The notes beneath the pieces were generated by a model. That model made no database searches. It was given only the letters and a program-made list of their open reading frames with translations, and was not told where the DNA came from. DNA of 64,000 bases from Idiomarina aquatica (GTDB taxonomy: Bacteria; Pseudomonadota; Gammaproteobacteria; Enterobacterales; Alteromonadaceae), in the NCBI RefSeq assembly GCF_004362895.1, contig NZ_SNXI01000001.1, forward strand, positions 62,001-126,000, in the 5' to 3' direction. Positions within the stretch are counted from its first letter, which is position 1; every line of letters starts with the position of its first letter. A program made the position numbers and the translations under genes. Positions 45,836 to 55,595 of the stretch are shown here, one piece after another.

Positions 45836-46191
45836 AATGTATCAGTGTAAGGTGGCCAGCCCATTGCTTTGCCTGCCAATAAATGCAGATGAATATGGTA
45901 AACGGTTTGGCCACCGTGTTCGTTACAATTCATAACACAGCGATAACCATCTTTGGCGAAACCGTGTTGCACAGCAAGCTTGCCGGCAACCACATACAGG
46001 TGGCCAACGATAGCAGCATCCTCGTCCTCGATATCATTAACGGTAGCAATAGGCTTTTTAGGAATAATCAGTAGGTGCACAGGCGCCTGTGGATTAATAT
46101 CTTTAAACGCCAGAGCGACATCATCTTCGTAGACGATGTCAGCGGGAATTTCGCGATTGATGATCTTGCTAAATATCGTTTCTTCGGCCAT
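45823..46191 (-). CDS. hinT: HIT-family purine nucleoside phosphoramidase
   Basis: A 122-residue histidine-triad protein of the HinT branch. The signature GGQTVYHIHLHLLAGKAMGW contains the HxHxH triad. It hydrolyses adenosine phosphoramidates and lysyl-AMP. The first residues ETIFSKIINREIPADIVYED are typical, and AAGGAA precedes the ATG. It converges on the small lipoprotein with 16 bases between. Confidence 0.95.
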   Translation of the reverse strand: MAEETIFSKIINREIPADIVYEDDVALAFKDINPQAPVHLLIIPKKPIATVNDIEDEDAAIVGHLYVVAGKLAVQHGFAKDGYRCVMNCNEHGGQTVYHIHLHLLAGKAMGWPPYTDTLKNA

Positions 46192-46281
46192 AACGCATTC
46201 CTTGATTTAATGACATAGGCTGTAACTTACTGAATTCCATGGTACTGATACAGCGCACATCGGGCAATCGTTCTGCGTTAT

Positions 46282-46626
46282 TTAGTTGATTTTATCCGCT
46301 AACACATAGTGGCCATGGCTGCGGCCGGAAAAAACCATATCAACCATCGGATGCTGAATGGCCTGTTCGGTAAAGTCAGGCTCCAGGCTGGATTCACAGA
46401 CATAGGTTTGGATGGACGAGTTATTTACCAGTACGTGATACCAGGGTTGTTGTTTTGAAGGCCGCGTGGTCGCCATACGCTCATACCAATCATTCGATAG
46501 ACTGAACTCTGGGTCGGCATCAATAATGACCCCACGGTAACCATAAAGTGAATGTGTAATCAGCTGACCGATAGCAAATTTAGCGCGAACCATAGCATGT
46601 GCACCCTGTTGTGAGACCGACATCAT
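46282..46626 (-). CDS. hspQ: Heat shock protein HspQ
   Basis: A 114-residue YccV-like protein with the core FAIGQLITHSLYGYRGVIIDAD and QPWYHVLVNNSSIQTYVCES. HspQ binds hemimethylated DNA in vitro and acts as a Lon specificity enhancer in enterobacteria. The start MMSVSQQG has AGGGAAAAT just upstream. No sigma-32 consensus is evident to me in the 86 bases before it. It is divergent from the PilZ gene. Confidence 0.92.
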   Translation of the reverse strand: MMSVSQQGAHAMVRAKFAIGQLITHSLYGYRGVIIDADPEFSLSNDWYERMATTRPSKQQPWYHVLVNNSSIQTYVCESSLEPDFTEQAIQHPMVDMVFSGRSHGHYVLADKIN

Positions 46627-46712
46627 ATTTTCCCTAATTTGATTGCTGTTTTCTTATCGGCACGAGCGTGCTAAAACTGAACTATAAAAATGTAAAGTTT
46701 AAGGAAAGAGTC

Positions 46713-47015
46713 ATGCTAAATAACGATGAAAACCGGGATTTTATGCGTATGTCGGTGAATGCTGAGGCAAAAGTTATTGTTGGCTATGATGAAGGGGGCG
46801 ATCACGAGCAGGTATTGGATGCAATATGCCTGGACTTGAGTGCAACAGGAGCATCGTTGCATTTGCAGAGCCCTGTCGAGCAAGGCGAGTCAGTTGTTAT
46901 TTATATAAAAGCCGGAAAGGTGCCGGCATTTAAAGCCAAAGCCGAAGTCGTACGTAGCCAACGTCTCGAAGAGGGCGGCTATCAGCTCGGCTGTAAGATA
47001 ACCGAGCTGTTATAG
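46713..47015 (+). CDS. PilZ domain protein (cyclic di-GMP receptor)
   Basis: A 100-residue single-domain PilZ protein. The arginine motif is RDFMRM near the N-terminus and the second motif is DLSATGASLHL, the two parts of the cyclic di-GMP site. The C-terminal VVRSQRLEEGGYQLGCKITEL is typical. The ATG at 46713 follows AAGGAAAGAG; a longer GTG frame is rejected. The target it regulates is unknown. The EAL-HDOD protein at 16023 is another cyclic di-GMP-linked gene in the window. Confidence 0.87.
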   Translation: MLNNDENRDFMRMSVNAEAKVIVGYDEGGDHEQVLDAICLDLSATGASLHLQSPVEQGESVVIYIKAGKVPAFKAKAEVVRSQRLEEGGYQLGCKITELL

Positions 47016-47025
47016 CCCAAGACTG

Positions 47026-49065
47026 TTACATCACTCGCATGCCGGGCTTGGCACCATCATGCGGATTAAGAATGTAAATTTCGTCCTTCCCGGGGCCTGC
47101 TGCCAGCACCATACCTTCGGACATACCAAAACGCATTTTGCGTGGCGCCAGGTTGGCGACCATTACCGTCAACTGGCCAATCAATTTTTCCGGCGCATAA
47201 GCGGACTTTATTCCGGCAAATACCTGACGCTGCTCACCGCCTAAATCCAGTGTCAGCTTTAACAACTTGTCTGCGCCTTCGACGTGTTCAGCATTCGCAA
47301 TAAGCGCGACGCGCAGATCAACCTTGGCAAATTCGTCAAAACTGATTTGTTCTGCCAGTGGTTCTTTCTTTAATTCATCATTAGCAACGGCCGGTGCTAC
47401 TGATGCTTGATCCTGCTGTTGTTCTTTAGACGCCTCTAACATAGCGTTAATATTATCCATTTCGACGCGTTGCATTAACGCTTTAAATTTATTAATCGGG
47501 TGATTAGTCAAAGCGCTACGATGACTGTCCCAACTAAAGCTATCATTTAAAAAGTTCTGCACTGATTTAGATAATTCCGGCACCACCGGCGTCAAATAGA
47601 TCATTAGCAGACGGAATAGGTTAATGCCCAGCGAGCAAATGTCATGAACTTCGTTCTCATGATCCGGCTGTTTGATTAACTGCCATGGCTCTTTGTCGGC
47701 AATATACTGGTTGGCGCGATCGGCCAGTGCCATGATGTCGCGCATCGCTTTAGCAAATTCGCGCTGCTCGTAATACTCAGCAATTTGCGTACCTGCTTGC
47801 TGAAAGTCTTCCAACAAGGTCGCATCGGCGATGTCGCTGGATAAACGGCCATCGAACTTTTTGCTGATAAAACCGGCGCAGCGGCTGGCAATATTAATAA
47901 CTTTACCGACCAGATCTGAGTTAACTCGTTGCGCAAAGTCAGTTAGGTTTAAATCCAAATCGTCGATACGGCTGGTTAGCTTGGCTGCAAAGTAATAGCG
48001 CAGATACTCCGGGTTTAAGTGGTCAAGGTAGGTACGCGCTTTTATAAAGGTGCCCTTCGACTTCGACATTTTGGTACCGTTGACGGTGATGAAACCGTGC
48101 GCCCAGACGTTGGTTGGCTGGCGGAAGTCTGCGCCCTTTAACATCGCTGGCCAGAACAAGCTGTGGAAGTATATGATGTCCTTGCCAATGAAGTGATAAA
48201 CTTCGGCTTGACTGTCCGCTTGCCAGTAGTCGTCCCAAACCGCTTTGCCGGTAGTATCGCAGTAATTCTTAAAGCTACTCATATAGCCGATAGGGGCGTC
48301 CAGCCAAACGTAAAAGTATTTATTTTCGGTGCCCGGAATTTTAAAGCCGAAATAGGGCGCGTCGCGCGAAATATCCCAACGTTGTAGTCCTTGCTCGAAC
48401 CATTCGTTTAACTTGTTTGCCATTTCGCTTTGCAGCGAGCCGGAACGAGTCCAGCTTTTAAGCATGTCGCCAAACGCCGGTAAATCGAAAAAGTAATGCT
48501 CGGATTGACGCATTTCCGGGGTTGCTCCCGAAACCACGGAACGAGGATTCTTTAAATCCGTAGGCGCATAAGTTGCACCACAGACGTCGCAGTTATCACC
48601 ATACTGATCATCAGCACCACAATCCGGACATTCGCCTTTTACAAAACGATCCGGCAAAAACATTTCTTTTTGCGGATCGTAAAGCTGCTCAATGACCTCG
48701 GTTTTGATGTGCCCGGCTTTGTCTAAGCGTGTGTATATGGTTTCGGCTAACTCGCGGTTTTCCTCACTATGGGTGCTGTAATAATGGTCAAAGCCAATAT
48801 TAAAGCCGGCAAAGTCGTCTTCATGTGACTTTTGCATGTCGCCGATCATTTGCTCAGGGGTAATACCTAATTGCTGCGCCTTAAGCATGATGGGCGTGCC
48901 GTGTGCATCATCGGCACACATATAATGACACTCGTTACCGCGCAGCTTTTGAAAGCGCACCCAAATATCCGCCTGGATGTAGCCCAATAAATGGCCAATA
49001 TGGATAGGCCCGTTGGCATAGGGCAAAGCATTGGTCACTAAAATTTTACGTTCGCTATGGCTCAT
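47026..49065 (-). CDS. metG: Methionine--tRNA ligase
   Basis: A 679-residue class I aminoacyl-tRNA synthetase. Motifs are PIHIGHLLG (HIGH), the zinc-knuckle [19 protein letters not shown] and KMSKSKGT. The C-terminal tRNA-binding (EMAP/Trbp111-like) domain runs from about [20 protein letters not shown]. The start [18 protein letters not shown] at 49065 is preferred; an in-frame ATG six codons upstream has no ribosome site. It is divergent from apbC, the common metG/mrp arrangement. Confidence 0.97.
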   Translation of the reverse strand: MSHSERKILVTNALPYANGPIHIGHLLGYIQADIWVRFQKLRGNECHYMCADDAHGTPIMLKAQQLGITPEQMIGDMQKSHEDDFAGFNIGFDHYYSTHSEENRELAETIYTRLDKAGHIKTEVIEQLYDPQKEMFLPDRFVKGECPDCGADDQYGDNCDVCGATYAPTDLKNPRSVVSGATPEMRQSEHYFFDLPAFGDMLKSWTRSGSLQSEMANKLNEWFEQGLQRWDISRDAPYFGFKIPGTENKYFYVWLDAPIGYMSSFKNYCDTTGKAVWDDYWQADSQAEVYHFIGKDIIYFHSLFWPAMLKGADFRQPTNVWAHGFITVNGTKMSKSKGTFIKARTYLDHLNPEYLRYYFAAKLTSRIDDLDLNLTDFAQRVNSDLVGKVINIASRCAGFISKKFDGRLSSDIADATLLEDFQQAGTQIAEYYEQREFAKAMRDIMALADRANQYIADKEPWQLIKQPDHENEVHDICSLGINLFRLLMIYLTPVVPELSKSVQNFLNDSFSWDSHRSALTNHPINKFKALMQRVEMDNINAMLEASKEQQQDQASVAPAVANDELKKEPLAEQISFDEFAKVDLRVALIANAEHVEGADKLLKLTLDLGGEQRQVFAGIKSAYAPEKLIGQLTVMVANLAPRKMRFGMSEGMVLAAGPGKDEIYILNPHDGAKPGMRVM

Positions 49066-49155
49066 GCGAGAATCTGCTTCCATTACGGTTAATTAATTTA
49101 CGTCGTAAAATATTATCATAGGACGCGCATGATACACAGAGCCAAGAGGTGGCTG

Positions 49156-50154
49156 ATGGCACAGTTTTCTGAAAATTCTATCGACTTACCCGCTGGTATA
49201 TCCAATCAATGGGTCAGCGTGGATAATGACCGCAGGCAAGCGACTTTGACACTGCCATTTGCCGCTGATATCGAGGCGGTTAACGCACAACTCAATCAGC
49301 ATCCCGGTAGCAGCGATTATGATTGGGAGGTTAAGGTAAATATAAAAAAAATGCCTAACTCGCAGCCTGAACTGCCACTGACAACGGGCAACGTGATCGT
49401 GGTTTCGTCAGGTAAAGGCGGTGTCGGTAAATCGTCTGTTAGTGTTGCGCTGGCGTTAGGCGTGCAGCAGCTTGGTGCCCGCGTTGGGCTGCTGGATGCC
49501 GATATTTATGGACCCTCGATACCGACTATGCTGGGGCGTGATGACCATGAGCTAGTTATCAACGAGCGCAATAAAATGGTGCCAATGGAACGCTTTGGCG
49601 TGCAGGTAAACTCGCTCGGCTATTTGGTTAAGGATGATGACGCCACTATCTGGCGGGGGCCCATGGCCAGTAGCGCACTGCAGCAGCTTTATCGTGATAC
49701 GCAGTGGCAACCACTGGACTATTTAATCGTGGATATGCCGCCGGGCACCGGGGATATCCAGTTGACCATGGCACAAAAGCTACCGGTAACGGCAGCTGTG
49801 GTTGTTACAACGCCGCAAACGGTAGCTTTGCGGGATGCTGAAAAGGGCATAGCGATGTTTGACAAACTGAATATTCCATTACTGGGGGTGCTGGAGAATA
49901 TGAGCTTTTATGAATGCAGCCAGTGCGGTCATCAGGAGGCAATATTTGGCAGCGGGGGTGGTGCTAATATAGCTGCGTCACACGGCGTGGAATTGTTAGC
50001 CCAGTGGCCTTTAACAACCGCGTTTCGTGATAGTCTGGACCACGAGCGGCCGTTGCTTATTGAGCAACCGGAGCACGACTTCAGTCAACTAATTAAGCAA
50101 ACCGCCGCCAAAATAGCAGCAAGAATTTACCATCAAGCCGACAAAAATGTGTAA
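49156..50154 (+). CDS. apbC: Iron-sulfur carrier ATPase ApbC/Mrp
   Basis: A 332-residue Mrp/NBP35 P-loop ATPase that carries and delivers iron-sulfur clusters. The deviant Walker A is SSGKGGVGKSSVSVALA. The cluster-binding CxxC is in YECSQCGHQEAIFGSGGG, and DADIYGPSIPTMLG and DMPPGTGDIQLT are family marks. The start MAQFSENSID at 49156 follows GAGGTGG; an upstream ATG at 49129 is less likely. dcd follows after 33 bases. Confidence 0.94.
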   Translation: MAQFSENSIDLPAGISNQWVSVDNDRRQATLTLPFAADIEAVNAQLNQHPGSSDYDWEVKVNIKKMPNSQPELPLTTGNVIVVSSGKGGVGKSSVSVALALGVQQLGARVGLLDADIYGPSIPTMLGRDDHELVINERNKMVPMERFGVQVNSLGYLVKDDDATIWRGPMASSALQQLYRDTQWQPLDYLIVDMPPGTGDIQLTMAQKLPVTAAVVVTTPQTVALRDAEKGIAMFDKLNIPLLGVLENMSFYECSQCGHQEAIFGSGGGANIAASHGVELLAQWPLTTAFRDSLDHERPLLIEQPEHDFSQLIKQTAAKIAARIYHQADKNV

Positions 50155-50187
50155 TATCGACAACAATCGGTTATTTAGGGAAGCGCC

Positions 50188-50775
50188 ATGCGATTAAATG
50201 ATAAAGAAATTGAACAGTTTTTAGAGCAAGGCATTATTGGTGTTGAGCCGGCGCCACAGAAACAAAATATTTCGGGCGTAACACTGGATATTCATCTGGG
50301 CTCTGAGTTTCGTGTGTTGCAGGATCACACGGCGCCTTACATCGATATTAGTGGCTCGCGGGAAGCCATTGAACAGGCAATTCAGGAAGTCATGAGTGAC
50401 GAAATTAAATTGCGGCCTGAACAAGCATTTTTTATCCACCCGGGGGAATTTGCCCTGGCTGTTACGCATGAGTCCATCCGCCTGCCGGAAGACATGGTGG
50501 GTTGGCTTGATGGTCGCTCTTCGTTGGCAAGACTGGGACTCATGGTTCACGTTACCGCGCATCGTATCGACCCGGGCTGGTCTGGTCAAATTGTGTTGGA
50601 GTTTTATAACAGCGGCAAGTTACCGTTGGCGTTACGACCCGGTATGAAAATCGGCGCAATTAGCTTTGAACGTCTCAGCGGACCATGCGAACGCCCCTAC
50701 AACAAACGCGTTGATGCAAAATACCGCGATCAGCATGGTGCCGTGGCATCGCGGATTTCGGCTGATGGTGGTTAA
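50188..50775 (+). CDS. dcd: dCTP deaminase
   Basis: A 195-residue trimeric enzyme that deaminates dCTP to dUTP, feeding dTMP synthesis. Conserved segments are [14 protein letters not shown], the active-site region [27 protein letters not shown] (Glu/Arg/Ser part) and [24 protein letters not shown] precedes the ATG. It follows apbC on the same strand, as in E. coli where metG, apbC, udk and dcd cluster. It converges on the YvcK-like gene. Confidence 0.95.
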   Translation: MRLNDKEIEQFLEQGIIGVEPAPQKQNISGVTLDIHLGSEFRVLQDHTAPYIDISGSREAIEQAIQEVMSDEIKLRPEQAFFIHPGEFALAVTHESIRLPEDMVGWLDGRSSLARLGLMVHVTAHRIDPGWSGQIVLEFYNSGKLPLALRPGMKIGAISFERLSGPCERPYNKRVDAKYRDQHGAVASRISADGG

Positions 50776-50792
50776 CTACAGCTGCGGCTAGC

Positions 50793-51689
50793 TCAAGCAC
50801 TCTGGCGAAACAACGTGGCCACGGCCCGGTCGAGCTGCTGTAGTAACGACTCGGGTGCGTGCCGGTAGTGCACCTCCGGGTCGGCGGTAAGCCCGTCAAT
50901 CCGCGGTTTTTTAAGCTCGGTGTCGTGGTGGTTGGATAACACTAAGTCAACCACGTCATGACCAATATGTGCGTTCAGAAACTCCAGTTTTTCACTCACA
51001 CTCAAGGCGCCGGCTGGACCTTTTTCGTGCACCAGGTTATCGATAAAAACAACTTTACCCTGAGTTTTGCGCAGAGCCTCGGCAATATCAGCCACCAGTA
51101 ATGGCGGAAGTACCGAGGTTAAAAAGCTACCTGGTCCCAAAATAATTAATTCACTGTTGTATAAGTGCCGTACTGCTTCAGGGGTAGCGTGAGCTTGCGC
51201 CGACAGACTTAACCTCTTCGGCATATGCTCCAATTTATCGATAAGGATTTCGCCGTGGCACTCAAAGTCTTCGGCCGTTGTTGCAACCAGGTCAGTAGGG
51301 CACTCAGACATAGGTAAAAGGCGCGTGTTAACGTTAAGCAAGCGACTCAGTAACTGGATGCCGTCAATGGGACGTGCACTAACCTGATCCAGCGTATACA
51401 ACAATAAATTGCCCAAATTGTGCCCGGCAAGGGAGGTTTCGCCCTCAAAACGAAAGTTTAGCACGTCCGCTGCCAGCGGTTGCTCGACTAATTGCGACAG
51501 ACAATTGCGGATATCCCCCCAGGCAATGGTATGATGGGATTCACGTAATAAGCCGGTAGCGCCGCCGTTATCGGTGGTAGTCACAACGCCGACTAATCTG
51601 TGCTTTAAAAACGCCAGCGTAGAGAGTACGCGGCCTAAACCGTGACCGCCACCAATCGCTGTTATGCGGCGTAACGCCGTAATTTGCAT
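50793..51689 (-). CDS. YvcK/CofD-like family protein (YbhK type)
   Basis: A 298-residue protein of the YvcK/gluconeogenesis-factor family, equivalent to E. coli YbhK. Hallmarks are ITAIGGGHGLGRVLSTL, VTTTDNGGATGLLR, WGDIRNCLSQL and GPGSFLTSVLPPLL. Homologues bind UDP-sugars (YvcK binds UDP-GlcNAc) and influence carbon flow and cell shape; no enzymatic role is proven. A nucleotide-sugar-binding role is inferred from family. It is divergent from selO. Confidence 0.88.
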   Translation of the reverse strand: MQITALRRITAIGGGHGLGRVLSTLAFLKHRLVGVVTTTDNGGATGLLRESHHTIAWGDIRNCLSQLVEQPLAADVLNFRFEGETSLAGHNLGNLLLYTLDQVSARPIDGIQLLSRLLNVNTRLLPMSECPTDLVATTAEDFECHGEILIDKLEHMPKRLSLSAQAHATPEAVRHLYNSELIILGPGSFLTSVLPPLLVADIAEALRKTQGKVVFIDNLVHEKGPAGALSVSEKLEFLNAHIGHDVVDLVLSNHHDTELKKPRIDGLTADPEVHYRHAPESLLQQLDRAVATLFRQSA

Positions 51690-51762
51690 GCAACAATCCT
51701 TTTGCTGTTTTGTCGTAAGCAGGTAATGCTAAACAGTTTATTATCCAGCAAGAAAAGAGTCT

Positions 51763-53169
51763 ATGAGTTTACAGTTTGTTAACGAATATGGAAAAAAGTT
51801 CCCGGCGCTGGTTCATCAACAGAGCATTGTTGCTGACGGCGAATCGACTTCAGTGTTGTTTAATCACTCACTTTGGCGCGAATTAGGCGGGGATGACATC
51901 AAACCTGCGCAACTTGTGGCGCAGCTAGATGGAGAAATACCCTGGCCGGCGCTCGCGCCTTTAGCTCAGAAATATGCAGGCCATCAATTTGGCCACTTTA
52001 ATCCGTATCTGGGCGATGGTCGTGGACTGTTGCTGGGTGAAATTAAAACCCCCGATGGATACTATCGAGACCTGCACCTTAAAGGCTCAGGCCCGACGCC
52101 GTACGGGCGTGGTGGTGATGGCCGTGCGGTGTTACGCTCGTCGATACGGGAATATCTGGCCAGTGAAGCCTTTGCCGCGTTAGGTATACCGACCACACGG
52201 GCGTTGCTATTGACCCGCACCGGGGGACAAATACAACGCGAGCAGCTGGAGCCCGGCGCGATGCTGCTGCGTGTTGCCTCTACCCACGTGCGTTTTGGTC
52301 ATTTTGAACATTGTTATTACCGGAACCTTGCGGATACCCAACTGCAGCTGTGGGATTACGTTGTCGAGCGCCACTGGCCATCGCTTAAAAATTCGACGCG
52401 AAAACAGCAATTTCGCCAGGTTATGCAAAGTACCGCAGTTATGATTGCGCTGTGGCAGGCCTACGGTTTTATCCATGGAGTAATGAATACCGATAATATG
52501 AGTTTAGTGGGCGAGACCTTTGATTTCGGCCCGTATGCCATGTTTGATCGGTACCTGCCCGATAAGATTTTTAATCATACCGATCAGGGCGGTCGTTACG
52601 GCTTTATGCAGCAACCGGGTATCGGCCGTTGGAACTTACAGCGGCTGCAGGTTGCTTTAAGCGCTAGTATGGATGTGACTGAGTTTACCGAGGTGCTGGA
52701 CGAATACGAACCTTTTATACAGCAGTGCTATTTTAACCAGATGCGGCAACGGCTGGGGCTTACATCGGTGGAAAGGGATCAGGCAAAGCCATTGATTGCA
52801 AGCTGGCTAGCGTTACTAGAGCAGGAGCAATTAGATTATAACCGCAGCTTTGTTGAGTTAGAGCAACTGCTGCAACACCCCGATAAAGTTAACGAATTGG
52901 CGTTAGTCGCTAAAGACTGGCTGGCAGACTATCGAGCGGCAGTCGACGAGCCGGATATTAAATCGATGCAGGCGGCGAATCCCGTGGTGACCTTACGCAC
53001 TCATTTGTTAACTCAAGTAATTATTGCGGCAGAGCAGGGTGATGAAGCGCCACTGAATCAGTATTTGCAGGCGTTAACGACACCTTTTGATCGCAGGCAT
53101 CTGGACACCCACTGGGCCCAACCTCCGGCAGAGGAGATTGAAGCGGGCAGTCTGTCATGCTCCAGTTAG
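51763..53169 (+). CDS. selO: Protein adenylyltransferase SelO (YdiU)
   Basis: A 468-residue pseudokinase-fold enzyme that transfers AMP to protein Ser/Thr/Tyr. Seen are AQKYAGHQFGHFNPYLGDGRG, HLKGSGPTPYGRGGDGRAVL with the nucleotide-site Lys/Arg, and the loop HGVMNTDNMSLVGETFDFGPYA. It ends in Cys-Ser-Ser, the place where animal SelO has selenocysteine. Targets in bacteria include proteins of redox homeostasis. It is a little shorter than E. coli YdiU (478). Confidence 0.94.
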   Translation: MSLQFVNEYGKKFPALVHQQSIVADGESTSVLFNHSLWRELGGDDIKPAQLVAQLDGEIPWPALAPLAQKYAGHQFGHFNPYLGDGRGLLLGEIKTPDGYYRDLHLKGSGPTPYGRGGDGRAVLRSSIREYLASEAFAALGIPTTRALLLTRTGGQIQREQLEPGAMLLRVASTHVRFGHFEHCYYRNLADTQLQLWDYVVERHWPSLKNSTRKQQFRQVMQSTAVMIALWQAYGFIHGVMNTDNMSLVGETFDFGPYAMFDRYLPDKIFNHTDQGGRYGFMQQPGIGRWNLQRLQVALSASMDVTEFTEVLDEYEPFIQQCYFNQMRQRLGLTSVERDQAKPLIASWLALLEQEQLDYNRSFVELEQLLQHPDKVNELALVAKDWLADYRAAVDEPDIKSMQAANPVVTLRTHLLTQVIIAAEQGDEAPLNQYLQALTTPFDRRHLDTHWAQPPAEEIEAGSLSCSS

Positions 53170-53238
53170 GCTGGATGTTGCGCATTAGGGGTGTATAGTA
53201 CAAAATCGAACACAAATAATAATATTATGGGCGGGCAC

Positions 53239-53760
53239 ATGACCGTTGTTAGAACAAGTACAATCGCGATTGTTTTAAGTGTTTTTTCGTCTTGGGTAGC
53301 GGCACAGCAATGGCAGGTACCTGCACCACAATCGTTTGATACGACAAATATTTGCCTGGGCAATTTACAGCAACCTTTAACGGTTGAGTTGGCTGATACG
53401 ACGGCGCAACATGCACGTGGACTAATGCAGCGGGAATCGCTGGGAACGTTTGAAGGGATGTTGTTTCGTTATCCTCAGGTGCGTCCGGGCAGCTCCGGGT
53501 TTTGGATGTACCAAACACTGATTCCACTGGATATTGCTTATTTAAACGCACGTGGCGAAGTCGTTAAGACTTTTACCATGCTCCCCTGTGGCAGTGATGA
53601 TCCCAGCCAGTGCCGTAGTTATGCGCCGGGTAAAAACTATCAATATGCGTTGGAGATGAACGCGGGATTTTTTGCCGACAATGATATTCGGCTTGGCGAC
53701 CGCGTAACCATTGTTGGCTCAGTCGAGGACGGCCAGCAATGCGACGAACTTTTGCAGTAA
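53239..53760 (+). CDS. DUF192 family exported protein
   Basis: A 173-residue DUF192 protein with a Sec signal peptide (MTVVRTSTIAIVLSVFSSWV, cleavage near AAQQW). Family marks are LADTTAQHARGLMQRESL, GMLFRYPQ, SGFWMYQTLIPLDIAYLN and the final LGDRVTIVG. The function of DUF192 is unknown. Two Cys residues (PCGSDDPSQC) could form a disulfide. The start is chosen at 53239; in-frame ATG at 53227 is also possible. The M28 peptidase follows after 30 bases. Confidence 0.85.
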   Translation: MTVVRTSTIAIVLSVFSSWVAAQQWQVPAPQSFDTTNICLGNLQQPLTVELADTTAQHARGLMQRESLGTFEGMLFRYPQVRPGSSGFWMYQTLIPLDIAYLNARGEVVKTFTMLPCGSDDPSQCRSYAPGKNYQYALEMNAGFFADNDIRLGDRVTIVGSVEDGQQCDELLQ

Positions 53761-53790
53761 CACCATGATAAAAATAAAGGACCAGGGACA

Positions 53791-55503
53791 ATGATGAGAA
53801 CATTTATTTTCACAGCCATTGCTGCCAGTGTATTGGCCGCTTGCGGTCAGCAGCAAACCAGTGAAGCACAATCAGAAACTTCCGTTGCAGAGCCTGAACA
53901 GCAAAGCCAGACGGCGCAACAACCGGATCTGGAAGGCTCAGCATTTAACCCCAATTACCGTGACTACCTTGAAACAATCTCAGCAGACGAATTCGCCGGG
54001 CGGGAACCGTCAACCGAGGGTGAAGAGAAGGTCGTGTCGTTTATCGAAAATCACTTTAAAGAGTGGGGCTTGAAGCCTTATAACAGTGAAACTGGCAGCT
54101 ATCGGCAGTCAGTACCGCTAGTCAAGATTATGCCTTACCAGGTCAGCGACATGACTTTTAGCGGTGAAAACGCGCCGGACACCATGAAATACCGCACCGA
54201 AATGATGGCCTGGACGATGCAGGTTACCGACGAGGTAGCGGTAGAAAACAGCGACATGGTATTTGTTGGATACGGGATTGTGGCGCCGGAGTACAATTGG
54301 AATGACTACGAGGGGCTTGATGTAGAAGGCAAAACGGTGGTGATGTTCGTTAATGACCCCGGTTATGCCACGCAAGATCCTGAACTGTTTAATGGCAACG
54401 CCATGACCTACTATGGTCGTTGGACTTATAAATATGAAGAAGCAGCACGACAAGGCGCTGCCGGGGCTATTATCATTCACGAGACCGGTCCGGCAGGTTA
54501 TGGCTGGGGCGTTGTTGCCAGCGGTTCGCCGGTGCGCTATGACCTGAAGAAAGAAAACAACAATATGGATCGGGCTAAAGTTGAGGGTTGGATGACACTG
54601 GACAGCGCGCAAGACTTGTTTGCACAGTTGGATATGTCTGTTGATGAAGCGCGGCAAATGGCCTTAAGCGAGGACTTTGAGGCAATGCCATTAAATGTCC
54701 AGGCTAACGTTTCGGTCAAAAATAAATTCGAAGAACTGAGCGCCTACAACGTGGTCGGTTATATCGAGGGTAGCAAGTATCCGGAAGAACACGTTATTTA
54801 CATGGCTCACCATGACCATCTGGGTACCGACCCGGTGCGCGAAGATGACCCAATCTATAATGGTGCTCAGGACAATGCGACCGGAACCGCGGGTTTGTTG
54901 GCATTGGCGGAAAAATTCTCGCAGCAGCCTCAGCCGGAACGTTCGATCGTGTTCCTTGCCGTTGGTGCTGAAGAAAGTGGTTTACTTGGTTCTAAATGGT
55001 ATGCAGAAGAGCCCATGTTGCCGCTGAGTCAGGCCGTTGGTGGTATCAATATGGATCTGATGAATGTTTATGGCCCGGTCAAAGACATGGTCGTTATCGG
55101 CTATGGCAACAGCGAAATGGATCAGTACCTTAAGCCTTACATAGAGGAACAGGATCGTTATTTAGCGCCGAATCCAACGCCGGAAGCTGGTTTCTTTTAC
55201 CGCTCAGACCATTTTAGTTTAGCCAAAAAAGGCGTGCCTATGCTGTATGCGGAAGGTGGCAATGATCACATAACTAAAGGCAAAGAGTGGACCGAAGAGC
55301 AGCGTGCGAAATATGTCGCTGAGGCTTATCACAAGCCCGCCGACGAGTATGATCCAAACTGGGATTTACGGGGTGCGCAGCAGGATATGTCTGCTTTCTT
55401 CAAACTGGGCTGGCAGTTGGCTAATTCACGCGATTGGCCGCAATGGACTGACGGTAATGAGTTTGAAGCGGCACGTAAAGAAACTGAAGAAGAACGCAAC
55501 TAG
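53791..55503 (+). CDS. M28 family zinc metallopeptidase, lipoprotein
   Basis: A 570-residue exported aminopeptidase-like protein. A lipobox lies in AASVLAACGQQQ (Cys17), followed by a Gln/Glu/Thr linker. A protease-associated (PA) insert is at about residues 145-280 (AARQGAAGAIIIHE). The M28 zinc site is MAHHDHLGTD, GAQDNATGTAGLLALAE and AVGAEESGLLGS, with the late HFSLAKKGVP His. It probably frees N-terminal amino acids from peptides. Downstream is a small membrane protein. Confidence 0.93.
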   Translation: MMRTFIFTAIAASVLAACGQQQTSEAQSETSVAEPEQQSQTAQQPDLEGSAFNPNYRDYLETISADEFAGREPSTEGEEKVVSFIENHFKEWGLKPYNSETGSYRQSVPLVKIMPYQVSDMTFSGENAPDTMKYRTEMMAWTMQVTDEVAVENSDMVFVGYGIVAPEYNWNDYEGLDVEGKTVVMFVNDPGYATQDPELFNGNAMTYYGRWTYKYEEAARQGAAGAIIIHETGPAGYGWGVVASGSPVRYDLKKENNNMDRAKVEGWMTLDSAQDLFAQLDMSVDEARQMALSEDFEAMPLNVQANVSVKNKFEELSAYNVVGYIEGSKYPEEHVIYMAHHDHLGTDPVREDDPIYNGAQDNATGTAGLLALAEKFSQQPQPERSIVFLAVGAEESGLLGSKWYAEEPMLPLSQAVGGINMDLMNVYGPVKDMVVIGYGNSEMDQYLKPYIEEQDRYLAPNPTPEAGFFYRSDHFSLAKKGVPMLYAEGGNDHITKGKEWTEEQRAKYVAEAYHKPADEYDPNWDLRGAQQDMSAFFKLGWQLANSRDWPQWTDGNEFEAARKETEEERN

Positions 55504-55520
55504 TCGTTGCGTTAACGCAA
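55493..55520 (+). other. Alternative hairpins at the M28 peptidase stop codon
   Basis: AACGCAAC (55493-55500) can pair with GTTGCGTT (55506-55513) around the TAG stop. The same TTGCGTT can pair instead with AACGCAA (55514-55520) to form a 14-base palindrome. The two structures exclude each other. No T run follows, so termination is not implied. Confidence 0.45.
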
Positions 55521-55595
55521 AAAACCGAGCGGCCAAGGTTGAACATGACGCCAATTCTGTGGTCTAGTAAGTAGAGACTGTTAACAGGAGTAGTC

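Noticed and set aside
46660-46671. GCACGAGCGTGC palindrome between hspQ and the PilZ gene as an operator
   Set aside because: Too short and isolated to assign; no regulator is known for this context.
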